DNA of 64,000 nt. Origin: Hypomesus transpacificus (lineage: Eukaryota > Chordata > Actinopteri > Osmeriformes > Osmeridae). Positions within the stretch are counted from its first letter, which is position 1. Each line of letters starts with the position of its first letter. The DNA is taken from contig NC_061074.1 of assembly GCF_021917145.1 (NCBI RefSeq), forward strand, positions 10,387,186 through 10,451,185, read 5' to 3'. The translations under genes were made by a program, and so were the position numbers. A model generated the notes under the pieces. That model was given only the letters and a program-made list of their open reading frames with translations, ran no database searches and was not told the origin of the DNA. Of this stretch, positions 53,870 through 64,000 are shown in pieces.

Positions 53870-56800
53870 ATGGACACAAGCGAAGAAGTGCTTCACGGTT
53901 CCCCGATGATTCACGGAAAAGAACAAACCCGAACACGAATTGAAAAGAGTGGGGTATGTTTCAGCAATATATTAGCATTTTGATTTGACACAAATAGCTC
54001 AAATCAAACGACATATATTATTAGTAGAACATGTAATTGGATGTGATAATTAGCTAAATTAATCGGTAATATTGTACCTAGCTTGGTAGCTAGCCCAAAC
54101 GGTATTGACCAGCTCATGATAGCGAGGTTGCAAACTAAAACCCGTATTCCTTCTTCATATTACCTCTTTATTGTTTTAGCCGTCGTCCAGCAGTAACCAG
54201 ACCACGGACACCCCTCTCTCCCCTATGGACCCTCTGAACACACTCTCAAACTTTGAATCAGAGATGGAGCCGGATGGACAGGGAAACTACTCACTCTTCC
54301 CTGCCTTGGACAGCATGGCTAGTCTGTCAGGAACTTCAGAAACTCTGGAAACGTAGATAAGCTTTGTGTCCCGTGTTATACAGTTGCTGTCATCTTGCAT
54401 ACATGTACAAATTGTAAAAATGCCAGTGTAAAAATGCTTGAATATTAAAAATGTATCACAGTAGATATTACCAGGTCAGGTGACAGGTCTCATTTAACCA
54501 TCTTATGATAACTATGTGCTTCATCTATCTGCAGTGATGCACCCACCGATGTTGCAGACAAACCCAACCTCACGTGGTTGGATGCAGCACAGGTAGAAAA
54601 TCAGCCTCTCCAACATATTACCGGTTGTACAATGCACCATATAATACCCTACAAAAGTTTTCAGTTACTTTTTTGTTATTCGTTGCAAAAAAAGAATTGT
54701 ATAGCCCATTTTATAAGCATTGCCATAGAGGGCTTCACATAGGGTATGCAGACAGAACTGCCCAGAAACCAACCATGCACTGCATGATTAGTTGTCTTCC
54801 GTTTTGTTAAGATTGTCTTGGAGGAAGCTGGGCGTCCCATGCACATTAAAGAGATAAAACAGAGGATCATCGATCGGGGATTAGTTCAATCCAAGTACAG
54901 AAGAGAATTTCTCTTTTTGAGCTTCCATTTTCACCAACTTTATTCAACATTTTTGAATTGTCATATATAAAACGAATTATTAAACAATAATTTAACAAAA
55001 CATTTCAAACTGTTGTTAATTTGTGGTTTGTTTTGCTTCTAACAGTGCCAAATCAAGCCTTGAAGCTGTTATGTATCGAGAGGTAGGTACCTGGATTCAA
55101 ACCATTGTTTTCGACAAGGCCAAAGTGGTTTCATCTCCATTTTTGGTTTATGAAATCAGTTACATGTTATTCATTAAAACTCCCTCAAGTTATTTTCGTA
55201 CTTTTTCCATACATATTTTCCTCTTTCTTCTTAGACCCCCCTCCCCCCCCCCCCCCCCGTTTCTGTTGAAAGAGACATCACTGTCTGCATTAAAACTGCA
55301 AAACGTAAAAGTGATACACCCAAATGGCACAACTGCATTTACCTTTAAGACCCAGCCCAACTTTTAGCTCTGATCAGGGTTTTTTATTCCCAACATTAAA
55401 CCTGGCCTCAGAGTCCCACTATGTTACAGACACAGAAAGGGAGCAGGAGATTCAAGAGGATTGAGAACAGAAATGGAGTCTTTGCACTGCTGGTAAGTTC
55501 TCATCTCACATAGATGACAGGAGAAAGTTATTTTTGATGAGCCATGTCCCATAATTTCTTCAACTCAATGGAACTTCTTTATTGGTGCCAAGTAGGCAAT
55601 CAGACATTGAGAACACGTGTCTAAACCAAACACAAAAGTGAACAATGAGCAGTCAATTTAACCTTAGGGGTTGATGTTGTTTGTTCTTTTATGCCAATAT
55701 TAGCTATACTTATTTAAACTTTATTTATACCTCATTTCAGTTATTTGCCATCTCATGCACAAAACATTGTCATTGTATGCATTATCATTACAGATTTCTA
55801 AGTGGATTGTAGGACCCCCCTGGTTTATAGAATTGGGAACTCACCAGTTGGGTCATTCTTTCATTCTCTCACTTTGGTCTCTTCCTAGACGGATGACGAG
55901 AGGCAACAGGCTTTACAGGCCTTCAGCACCCAGTCTTTTCTGGGCTCTCCTCCCCAGACGGCCTTTTCCAGCTCAGGTTCTGCAGCCTCCTTGCCCCCTT
56001 TCCCTTCACCTACAGGCTCTTCTGAGCCCAGGCCCAGAGCCAAGAAAAGCCCACGGAAGAACCAGAACGAGAAGTATCGACAAAAGTACCTCAGACTTCG
56101 TAAAGCTGCACGGGCCATGATATTTGTAAGTCGAGAACAACTTTGAGCTATAATTGTTTCGTTTAGGTATGGAATGTTACACTTTCAAGTTGTGTGAAAT
56201 ATGTGGAGGGTAACTGATTGAGATTGATAGAAAAACAGCATAGGGGTATCCTTAGCTTAACAGTTCAGTCAGTGGACAAATGTGATTTGAAAACCCACAG
56301 GAGAATGCAGCACTCTGCGACGAAGTCGCCCACCTGGAGGAGAAGTTTGTTCGGGCAAAAGAGGAACGCAGGTTAGCAGGGCAGTGCTCACAGGATCACC
56401 TTAACTGAGGTTTTCCACACTAATAAACAGAAGTATTTCCTGTATCACCAGATGAGGGACAGGATTGTTTGTTGACTCACATTCCTCTTCCTGATCTGTT
56501 TTTAGGTTCTTACTGAAAACCTTGTTGCAGTACCAGTCTCTGTCTGATGGGGATATCCAGACTGCCCCCAGTACCAGCTCTCACACCCTGGCTAGTTTCA
56601 GTGGTGGGCCCCCTGGGGGCTCTGTCCTGCCTGGAGGGCACCCCAGCACGTCAGGGGGAGACGATGGTCTCCCAAAAAAGCCCAAGAAGGAGAGAAAAGA
56701 ACGAGGGAGGGAGAACGGAAAAGAGGAAGGCGAGTAGGGGTTTCTTTTCATTTCAGCCCGTATAAACTGGGTACTTTATCACCCTGTAGTATAGACTTTA

Positions 56801-58466
56801 CATCCAAATTCACTTAAATAACCCCCTCAAATACCACAGGTAGCCTCTCATAACAATCGAATCTTAATTATTTTTGCTGTAGTTTCTAAAAAGATGGGTA
56901 AGAAGCGTAAGCTTGGCGACGGGGGTTCCCGTAAGCTAGTCCAGCCCATTTCTCTGGACTCATCTGGGCGGCCCGTCTTCCCTATCGTGCTGGGGGGTCT
57001 GACCGTGTACAGCCTGGGGGAGGTCAGTGTCTCAGCTCTGCTCGCCGGTCTCGACTCTGTGCACGCCTGAACATGTAACACCTTCCCTTTTTGTTATTTG
57101 GGGGGAGATTTGAGTGAATGTGAATTTGTGTTCTGTCCATCATCATTCTCAAAAGGGCTGCGTTTGCTGAACTGAATGTTCAGCCCTGTTAAGAACTAAA
57201 CTGTCCAGCCCTTCACACGCTAGCAAAGGAGAGGTGACAGGCAGCTGTCTTAGGCTGTTGAACGTAGCCCACATTATGAATGTATTGTATGTCCTTCGTG
57301 TCTCTCTCCCAGATCATTCCGGATAGGATGTTGTTCCATGACCAGTGTGCCATCTACCCGGTGGGCTTTTGCAGTACCCGTGTGTTTGCCAGTATGAAGA
57401 ACCCCGATCAGCAGTGCCTCTTCACCTGTCAAATCAAAGATGGGGGTGCAGGACCACAGGTCTGTAAATACACACACACACACAGCTCTGCACACACAGT
57501 GCAATGATGTTGGCAGCCAATCTGTTTATTTTTGTTGTCGTCCCCCAGTTTGAGATTGTGCCTGAAGATGACCCTCAAAATGCCATAGTTGCCTCTTCTG
57601 CCCTGACCTGCCACTCAAACCTTCTGAAGGCCATTGGAGTGATGAGGTTTGGGTTCTCTCCAAGTTTAAGTTTTTGAGTTTCCCTACTTCACCGTACTCT
57701 GCAGTTCATCGAATCTCTCTTTCAGTAGGTCAAAGTCTGTCAACCCCATTATGCCGTCAGGGGCAGATTTTTTCGGCTTTTCCCATCCCACAATCCAGAA
57801 TCTGATCCAGAGCTGTCCTGGAGCACGCAAGTGCGTCAAGTAAGTGCCGCCCACTTACTTTTTCACTCAATTTTTACTTTTTTTTGCTACTGAACCTCAA
57901 CATACTCCTTATCCACAACATGTTTGTTTGTGTAATACACATTCTGCTGAAGAATAGTCACATGACCTAACCGTGCCTGGTGGTGTGTCCCCTCCACAGT
58001 TACCAATGGATACGCTTCGAGGTGTGTCGCCCCGGTGACGGGCAGGTTCCACACAGCCTATCAGAAGATGATGCCTCAGTCAATTTTGAGGCGTACCAGA
58101 GGCACCAGACCATCGATGAAAGTGTGAAGACAGACCACAGCATGGCAGGTGACATTACATGACTCATGTAGATTGGGCTTTTCATCCACTTGCTGTCATG
58201 GAAAATGTATAACTCTTAAGACACCTGCATGCTAGTATCATGAAAAACAAATTGTAAGTCAATAGCATAGAAGCCAGTTGTATACTTATCGCCCATCCAC
58301 AAAACATGAAAGCTGATTGCATTTGCTTCAAGACTAACTCTACTGTAACTGTACGTCACACTGGGTTCAATAAATCTTTTCATCCCCAGGTTCAACTCCA
58401 AAATGTCCCAGTTCCTCTCGTCAGCATCTCCTGAGCTCACCTTCTACCTCTTACTTCAGTTCCTAA
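53870..58466 (+). CDS. tbrg1: TGF-beta regulator 1 (NIAM) with N-terminal HARE-HTH-like domain
   Basis: Nuclear chromatin/growth-control protein; the mammalian protein acts with ARF and p53. Exons: 53870-53953, 54180-54352, 54535-54592, 54812-54894, 55046-55082, 55430-55492, 55889-56125, 56301-56371, 56506-56729, 56883-57022, 57313-57459, 57549-57646, 57726-57839, 58000-58148, 58390-58466; 584 aa. Seen: acidic N-terminus; winged-helix-like segment about 98-168 (TWLDAAQIVLEEAGRPMHIK to NGVFALL); basic/coiled region KNQNEKYRQKYLRLRKAA; lysine-rich linker; FYRN (VYSLGEIIPDRM, IYPVGFCSTR) and FYRC (CPGARKCVNYQWIRFEVC) blocks. Intron 9 is GC-AG (AAG|gcgagt at 56730). The acceptor before 57726 is a tandem CAGTAG. 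Human TBRG1, about 411 aa, lacks the first ~190 residues as I recall it. Tail-to-tail with siae, as expected from human 11q24. Confidence 0.95.
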
Positions 58467-59504
58467 GATGCCCTCCAAAAACACCACAAGCGTTGAAGAA
58501 CCCTCAAATAGAGAGACTATACAGACCTTGTTTCAAAGGAAGAGTTACTGGACTACTGTTTTGGAACTGAAATTAACATTCATTATAACCTACATGACAC
58601 CAAGGAGGCACAGGTGTGAATTATACAATGACAATCGGGGGGGGGTCAATTTCTTCTCCAGGGTGTGTAATCGAGCCCCCCGACCTGTTGTTTTTATCTC
58701 TTATGGGGGGATCCAAATCTTAATTAGGAAACCCCCCTGTAATTTGCACCCTGCAAGAAGGACAGAAAGAAGTTTCCTTGTAGGAAATGACCAGCAAATG
58801 AAAGTTGTTTTCCAATTGTAGCGCCCTCTGCTGGGTTTTTTGATGTACAAGTAAAGTTGTAAATGTGTTAAAGTTGGCACTTCTGTGACAGTTGATTTAT
58901 TGAACAACTTTAAGAGCTCCTGGTCTGTTTGAACATTTAAATAAAAATAATCTTGTTACATTTTCCTAATAATCACAATAATAAAGATTTAATTATGGGT
59001 TTGATTTAGGGACGCTCATAGTTAACCGTTAACCGAATGTTTCCCGATTAATACTGTTGGTTAAACCGTGTTGACAATTTGGCAACAATTTTGCTAGATT
59101 CAGTAATTTTTCACCTTCCCTAGTCAAATCAATACAATGTCAATTTGTTAGAAATCTGTTGTTTTTTGCAACTATAGTTTTACTACTATTTACTTAATAA
59201 ACCCATGGGATTTTTGTTGTTGTATTGGTATTTTTTTATGGGTCACAGACACATATTCCCCAAAATGTAACTTGTCGGTTAACGGTCATTAATGAGTGTC
59301 GCTTATCAGTCTTTTTTCATAAAAAAATAAATAGCAATCTTTAGTTCAATTGGAATCGATTAGTTTCAAATGTAAAAGTAATTCATAACACAATGGACTG
59401 TAAACAATTTTCGCAGTGCAATCAAAATACGCAGGAAGTCACAGGCAGTTCCACACCTCTCAGAGCTTGATTCTTAGTTCACAACACTGCAACTTCTGTT
59501 TCCT
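58467..59504. other. tbrg1-siae convergent spacer
   Basis: The tbrg1 3' UTR ends near the AATAAA at 58940-58945. The right part contains a probable degraded inverted-repeat transposon at about 59009-59305. Confidence 0.5.
59009..59305. mobile_element. Degraded inverted-repeat DNA transposon (candidate)
   Basis: The left end GACGCTCATAGTTAACCGTTAACC is mirrored imperfectly on the right by GGTTAACGGTCATTAATGAGTGTC. The interior is AT-rich without coding capacity. No target duplication could be fixed. Confidence 0.45.
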
Positions 59505-62500
59505 CTATTTGGGTGGAATAGTCCATAGCTCGGAAGAAGGGTAGACGTCACTGTTCATGCTTTGGAATGGCCAGCGGTTGAGAGTGAAGGGTGGTGCGGG
59601 TAACACCCCATCAGCAGTGTAAATGGGACAGGCCTTGAAGTCGCAGGGCCAGTCCCTCCAGGCGTAACGTAGGCCAGCCACATTGTTTGTGGATTGGCAG
59701 TTGGTGGTAGACAACTGCACTGACGTCCTGTCCCACTGAATGATGGGAGCTGGAACCCAGTTGGAAAAAGACCAACAGGGTGCCTTCAGCACTGAGCAGC
59801 AAATCTAGTGGGGAAATGAGAGGTCTTTTAATAACACTTTCAACCAAAAGAGTAATTATTTGAGACTACGCAACGGTTCAAAAAGCCAGTTTGACAGTGG
59901 CACAGTAGCATTATAGCGTCACACTCACCTCAAATATGTCTTTTGATGAATTAACAGAGACTCTCTGATCATAGGTAACGTTGACATTTGTATCCTGGAC
60001 CAGGACCTGGTTAGGGAAGGGCCCCTGGAATGAGACCTCCCTCTCCCCATAGGCCACTGCTCTGGCTCCCAGGGTCAGTCGCATGCTAACATCCTGCTTG
60101 TCTCTGGGATGTATACTGGAACACATGGGTTATGTTGCTAAGCCAATGGTGAACGCACAACAATCCTATCAAATACTGGGGGGGAAAAAGCTCAATAAAA
60201 TAGCATACAGTGTGTATATGTTTTAACAATTGCTTTTCTTTCATGTCACACCTGCCCCAGGGGGATGTTTCATCAGGCAGATCCATGGCCACAGCCATAA
60301 AGGTCCTCTTCATCCGGGGGTTGGGAGCAAAGCCATAGTCTGCAGTCTGTTGCCAGCGAATGGATGGGAAGCCTTCATGTGTGGAGCTCTTTCTGTACGT
60401 TGACAGCTGGGGAATGAGAGAAAAGTCAGGCTCTTTGTATCATCTGTTTATAGTATCACCTTTTATATTAAAGGCAGGGTAGGTATTATTGTTGAGAATC
60501 ACTTGTCATATTTGCTGATATATCCTGATGGCATACATCTAAAGGTTTGACTGTCATATCGGGTATCTGTGGGCGTTGCAGGAATGTAATAAACACAATC
60601 AAATTTGGACCAAATGCAAGGACTGGACGGGCTACTTGTCTGTCTACCTACCTACCTGCCTCCCAGCAGTAGTCAGGCATGTGTTTTGAGGGAAGTGGCT
60701 TTAAAAGGAAGCGGTGGAATATTTTGGTTTGAATATTTTTTTACTCAATCCAAAATTACAAGGTTCACAAAAACTTACCTACCCTACCTTTAACTGATCT
60801 ACTGGTGTACATTCAAAGGAATCAATGCTATTAGCTGCAGCGGAGAAAGGCTGGGAACATCACTAAGCTGGTAAAGGGTAACATTTGACTAAATGGCGTT
60901 TAACAGGAATGTGTTTCAGGCTGTGTGATGTCCTAACCTGAACAAACCCAAAGGGGAAGTCTGCGGCAGTCTGTCCCCCAGAGCTCTGGTGAAAGGACAT
61001 CCTCCAGTCATAGATCATGGTGGGGAAGGCACAGGAGTAGTGTTCTTGGTGATACTGAGTATTGGCCTCACCTACCAAAAACAAAACTGCACTGTTGAAA
61101 ACTGAACCTGCCTCCTGCTTTACTATGTTAAGGCCATTGCACACCGAGTCCGAAATTTGTATCCGAAATGTACCTGGACCTTAAAAAATAAATACGACCT
61201 CACCACATTATGTCAATTGCACTTACACACCGAAACTTTTGTCCGTCAAAAAAAAGTTCTGATCTGGTTCGATTTTCTGCGTTTTCGCATCCATAGCCAG
61301 CATTTTGATAGTTTTTTTTAAATTCAGAGCCACCGAATGTTGAGGCTGACGATTGCGAAAAAAAACGCATTCGCACTCAGTGTGCGAGGGCATTTACTCT
61401 CTTTTTCCCAAGCTGTACAGAACCACGTTTTTTTTCATTCTAACCTTGATACCAGATGGCTCCTTTTAGGGTCATGTTGAGAAGTGGGTGGATCATGGCG
61501 TTCCACAACACAGAGCTCCTCCACAAAGACTGTAACATAACAGTGTCCTCTGACACGGGGATGCTGGGGACATCATATGATCAGGTTACATTCAAATAAC
61601 TGCAGAACATAAAGATCCTTCATCTGTTCATTCTTGTTTATGAATATACCCCAAAATGGATACTATCAGCTCATGTTGCAATGGAGTTTGAAGCTTGATT
61701 ATTGTAGCTTTAAATATGGTACAGCACACATAGGGGAAACTATTCTATATGCCTACCCATCACTGGCCCGGTCCAGGCCACACTGGTGCAGAGCCCGCGG
61801 TGAGGACCAGGCCTCTACAGGTGTACCCCCCCAGCAGGACTCCACCAGGCCAACAGGGTACCTCAGGGTCTTGTACAAGTAGCGGCCAAACAACCAGCAC
61901 ACTGCAGAGAAGTGGGTGAAGTTCCCACCGCCAAGCAGTTCTGCTCAAGAGAGGGAAAGATGACGGCAATCAACAACACCATCAATTATATTTTGATTTT
62001 GACAGCCAGTGAATTGAACTACTATTTCAAAAGGCTACGTGGGAAAATATTGACTATTAGATGATGTTGTGTTGACCGACTGGTTGATCATTGATAATTA
62101 CATGGCTGCTAAGTAGTAATTCTACTTTACTGGAAGAAAAATGAAGGAATGATTGATGAGGGAAGTGTTGGTATTCGATTCTGTTCTTACCTGGTGTGGG
62201 AACTGACCAGGGTACAGTGACTCCAGCCAAGTCCGTCAGCTCGGTGTTGCTTTGCTCCAGTGCAGCCATGAAAACCCTCACCTGGGGGTACTTAGAGGCC
62301 AGTGCCAGCTCAGAGGAAGCATTAAACACCTACAAACAATGGTATAAACTCACACAGTCAATCACAATGAATATATGGAAAACCGTTGTTGAAAACCAAC
62401 ATTAAATCCCCCAAGTCACAACCACCGCTCATCAAATCACCTGGGAAGTCGTGAAAGCCATGTTGCTCTGGCCTCCACACAGCCAGACGTCACCGAACAG

Positions 62501-63679
62501 TACATCTGTTAGGGTAATGCTGTAGCCGTTCTTCAGAAACACAGTCACATTATAGGGGCCCCCAGCTCCCACTGGGTCTAGACTCACCTTCCAGATCCCT
62601 GTCAAGAAATACCAGTGGATGTAACCCATACTGATCAATTACAGGCACAGCGAATAGAAACTACAATATCACAGTGTTACACAGTGATGTGGATTTGTAC
62701 ATTATGTGTCTAACATATAACGACTGCCAAAAGAAAATAAATTCCAGCTCTGTCAACAGGAACGTTATTCTTTTCTATTTAACTTGAAACCTCCATAAGC
62801 ATTTTTTTAAAGAGTCCCTTTCTTCTTAATTGGGACTAGTAGCCTAGTATCATGAGGTTTACAATTAAGTTTTACTCTACAAATGACATTGTTCAGCTAC
62901 AGCTTCAATATCAGCCTCCTGATTGTGTGTATTGGTATAGACATTGTGCCGATCCCATTGCTCACCGTTAGAGACCGTGGTTGGCGGGGGTTTATGTGTG
63001 AATGGTCCTGTCACAGAGACAAAGATCATGGCTGCATCTGGCCCATAGCCCCATAACACAGCGCTTTCTGGGCTCTTCTGTAGAACCATATGATCTCCAT
63101 AATAGGAGGCAAAGCGAAACAAGTCTGGAAAACAAGATGTTGATCATTTCATGACGACAATTCATTCAGATTATGGTATATCACTCTCAATGGAAAAAAG
63201 AGAAGTGAGACAAATCATACAGGTATGATATGCATCTTTGTAAAAAATAAAAAAAGAGACCACTGCACCTTTTTCTTTCCTTTCCAGAAACGTTGAGAAG
63301 GAACATTTTGAGTGAAGAACAGAAGGTTTAAGAGGCCACTGCAAGTTGAACCCTTCTGTTCCTCACTCAGGATTTCCTTACCTAATTATTTGGAAAGGAC
63401 ATAAAAAGTAGCAGTGCTCTTCTTTTCCAGAGCTGTATGTTATAATTAACCTGTGGCATGGGTTAATTTGTGTCTACCGGTGGTTTGCTTTGTTGCAATA
63501 ATGAGCAAAGCTATACAAGTTGTCAACACAGCAGTTTCCATTGCACAGAATAGTCCGGTTGGCAACGTTTTCTCGAATTCTATTCAATGTTAAAGTTGTG
63601 TTTTTGGTATAGTTTACTTACCTGAGGCGTACACTGTTCCCCAAAGAGAGAGAAAACACACATATATGAACAGAGACAT
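59505..63679 (-). CDS. siae: Sialate O-acetylesterase
   Basis: Lysosomal/secreted SGNH-type esterase removing 9-O-acetyl groups from sialic acids. Exons (minus): 63679-63622, 63124-62966, 62598-62441, 62329-62191, 61940-61757, 61563-61445, 61071-60938, 60406-60252, 60115-59929, 59804-59505; 530 aa, phases consistent (human 523). Signal peptide MSLFIYVCFLSLWGTVYAS. The catalytic-serine block DVWLCGGQSNM places the nucleophile at Ser117 (human has CSGQSNM). SLWNAMIHPL-like text (VLWNAMIHPLLNMTLKGA), then WYQGE, and the late SIHPRDK block supplying the active-site His are all intact. The end RYAWRDWPCDFKACP is typical of the family. Several N-glycosylation sequons occur (NMT, NFT, NVT). An inverted-repeat insertion lies in the intron between 61445 and 61071. 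Confidence 0.96.
61128..61398. mobile_element. MITE-like insertion in siae intron
   Basis: The left end GGCCATTGCACACCGAGT is complementary (with a few mismatches) to the right end ACTCAGTGTGCGAGGGC. It is about 265 bp, has no coding capacity, and contains T-rich and A-rich runs. Target duplication is not clear. Confidence 0.6.
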
Positions 63680-64000
63680 TGTATCCGCGAACAACCAAGA
63701 GTCAAAAAGCTTTTATAAACGCCCTATTACATGTTATCCTGATGAGATAATTCTGATAATTTACATTTTGAACGGTTCTTAGACTCCTATCTGGAACCAT
63801 AAGTGTCCAAACCTGTAATCTCAACATGATTTTACTACCGCATTTCTACCTATCAACCTACACTACTACTGCTGCGTTGGGACAAACAGAGCTGCCAACA
63901 GGAAAACATTTGACTTCCCGAACATTGCTGCTTTCAATGCATATTACGTAGCCTACATTTTTACCATCGATTGTAAAAATAATTTTAACATTCTTTGACG
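63680..64000. other. siae upstream region
   Basis: Presumed siae promoter side. No TATA box at a convincing distance and no further gene are visible before the window ends. Confidence 0.4.

Noticed and set aside
55237-55258. C-run in tbrg1 intron as a regulatory site
   Set aside because: Simple homopolymer in an intron; nothing links it to function.

Overview
This is vertebrate nuclear DNA: genes are split by short GT-AG introns, dinucleotide microsatellites are frequent, and the protein families are vertebrate ones. Small introns, a tRNA-type SINE, fish-style LINE 3' ends and several cut-and-paste transposons point to a teleost fish. I cannot name the species. Nine protein-coding genes are supported, and no bacterial-type features are present. 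LAYOUT: 1-2058 (+) is the 3' part of serpinh1 (HSP47, collagen chaperone, ending in RDEL). 4932-13122 (-) is a complete sensory membrane guanylyl cyclase of 18 coding exons and 1109 aa. 22479-23522 (+) is tsku (Tsukushi, a secreted leucine-rich-repeat protein). 23.5-32 kb is gene-poor. 31965-35038 (-) is mmp13 (collagenase 3). 40963-50349 (+) holds three more secreted matrix metalloproteinases head to tail. 53870-58466 (+) is tbrg1 with an N-terminal winged-helix (HARE-HTH-like) region. 59505-63679 (-) is siae (sialate O-acetylesterase), complete. For every gene I joined exons by hand and checked that splice phases add up. SYNTENY: human SERPINH1, the GUCY2E pseudogene and TSKU lie in 11q13.5, the MMP cluster in 11q22 and TBRG1/SIAE in 11q24. 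The window therefore compresses blocks that are far apart on human chromosome 11, and the tsku neighbour argues that the cyclase belongs to the GC-D (olfactory) lineage. Functionally serpinh1 (collagen folding) and the four MMPs (matrix turnover) share a theme, but nothing shows coordinated control across the window. MOBILE DNA: a 544-bp hAT-type element with an 8-bp target duplication lies in a serpinh1 intron. A 1450-bp foldback element with a 6-bp duplication and C/G-rich minisatellite arms lies at 17365-18814. A solo LTR with a 5-bp duplication lies at 36394-36682. Two LINE 3' fragments and two copies of one SINE are present. Most interesting is a pair of nested elements of one family (50901-52518 with 51034-51912 inside). 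Both have 9-bp target duplications, and each carries a broken RecQ-like helicase N-terminus in the opposite orientation. Other notable points are a GC-AG intron in tbrg1, loss of usually present introns in two MMP genes, non-canonical cysteine-switch residues in three of four MMPs, and a cyclase splice acceptor made of a TG repeat.
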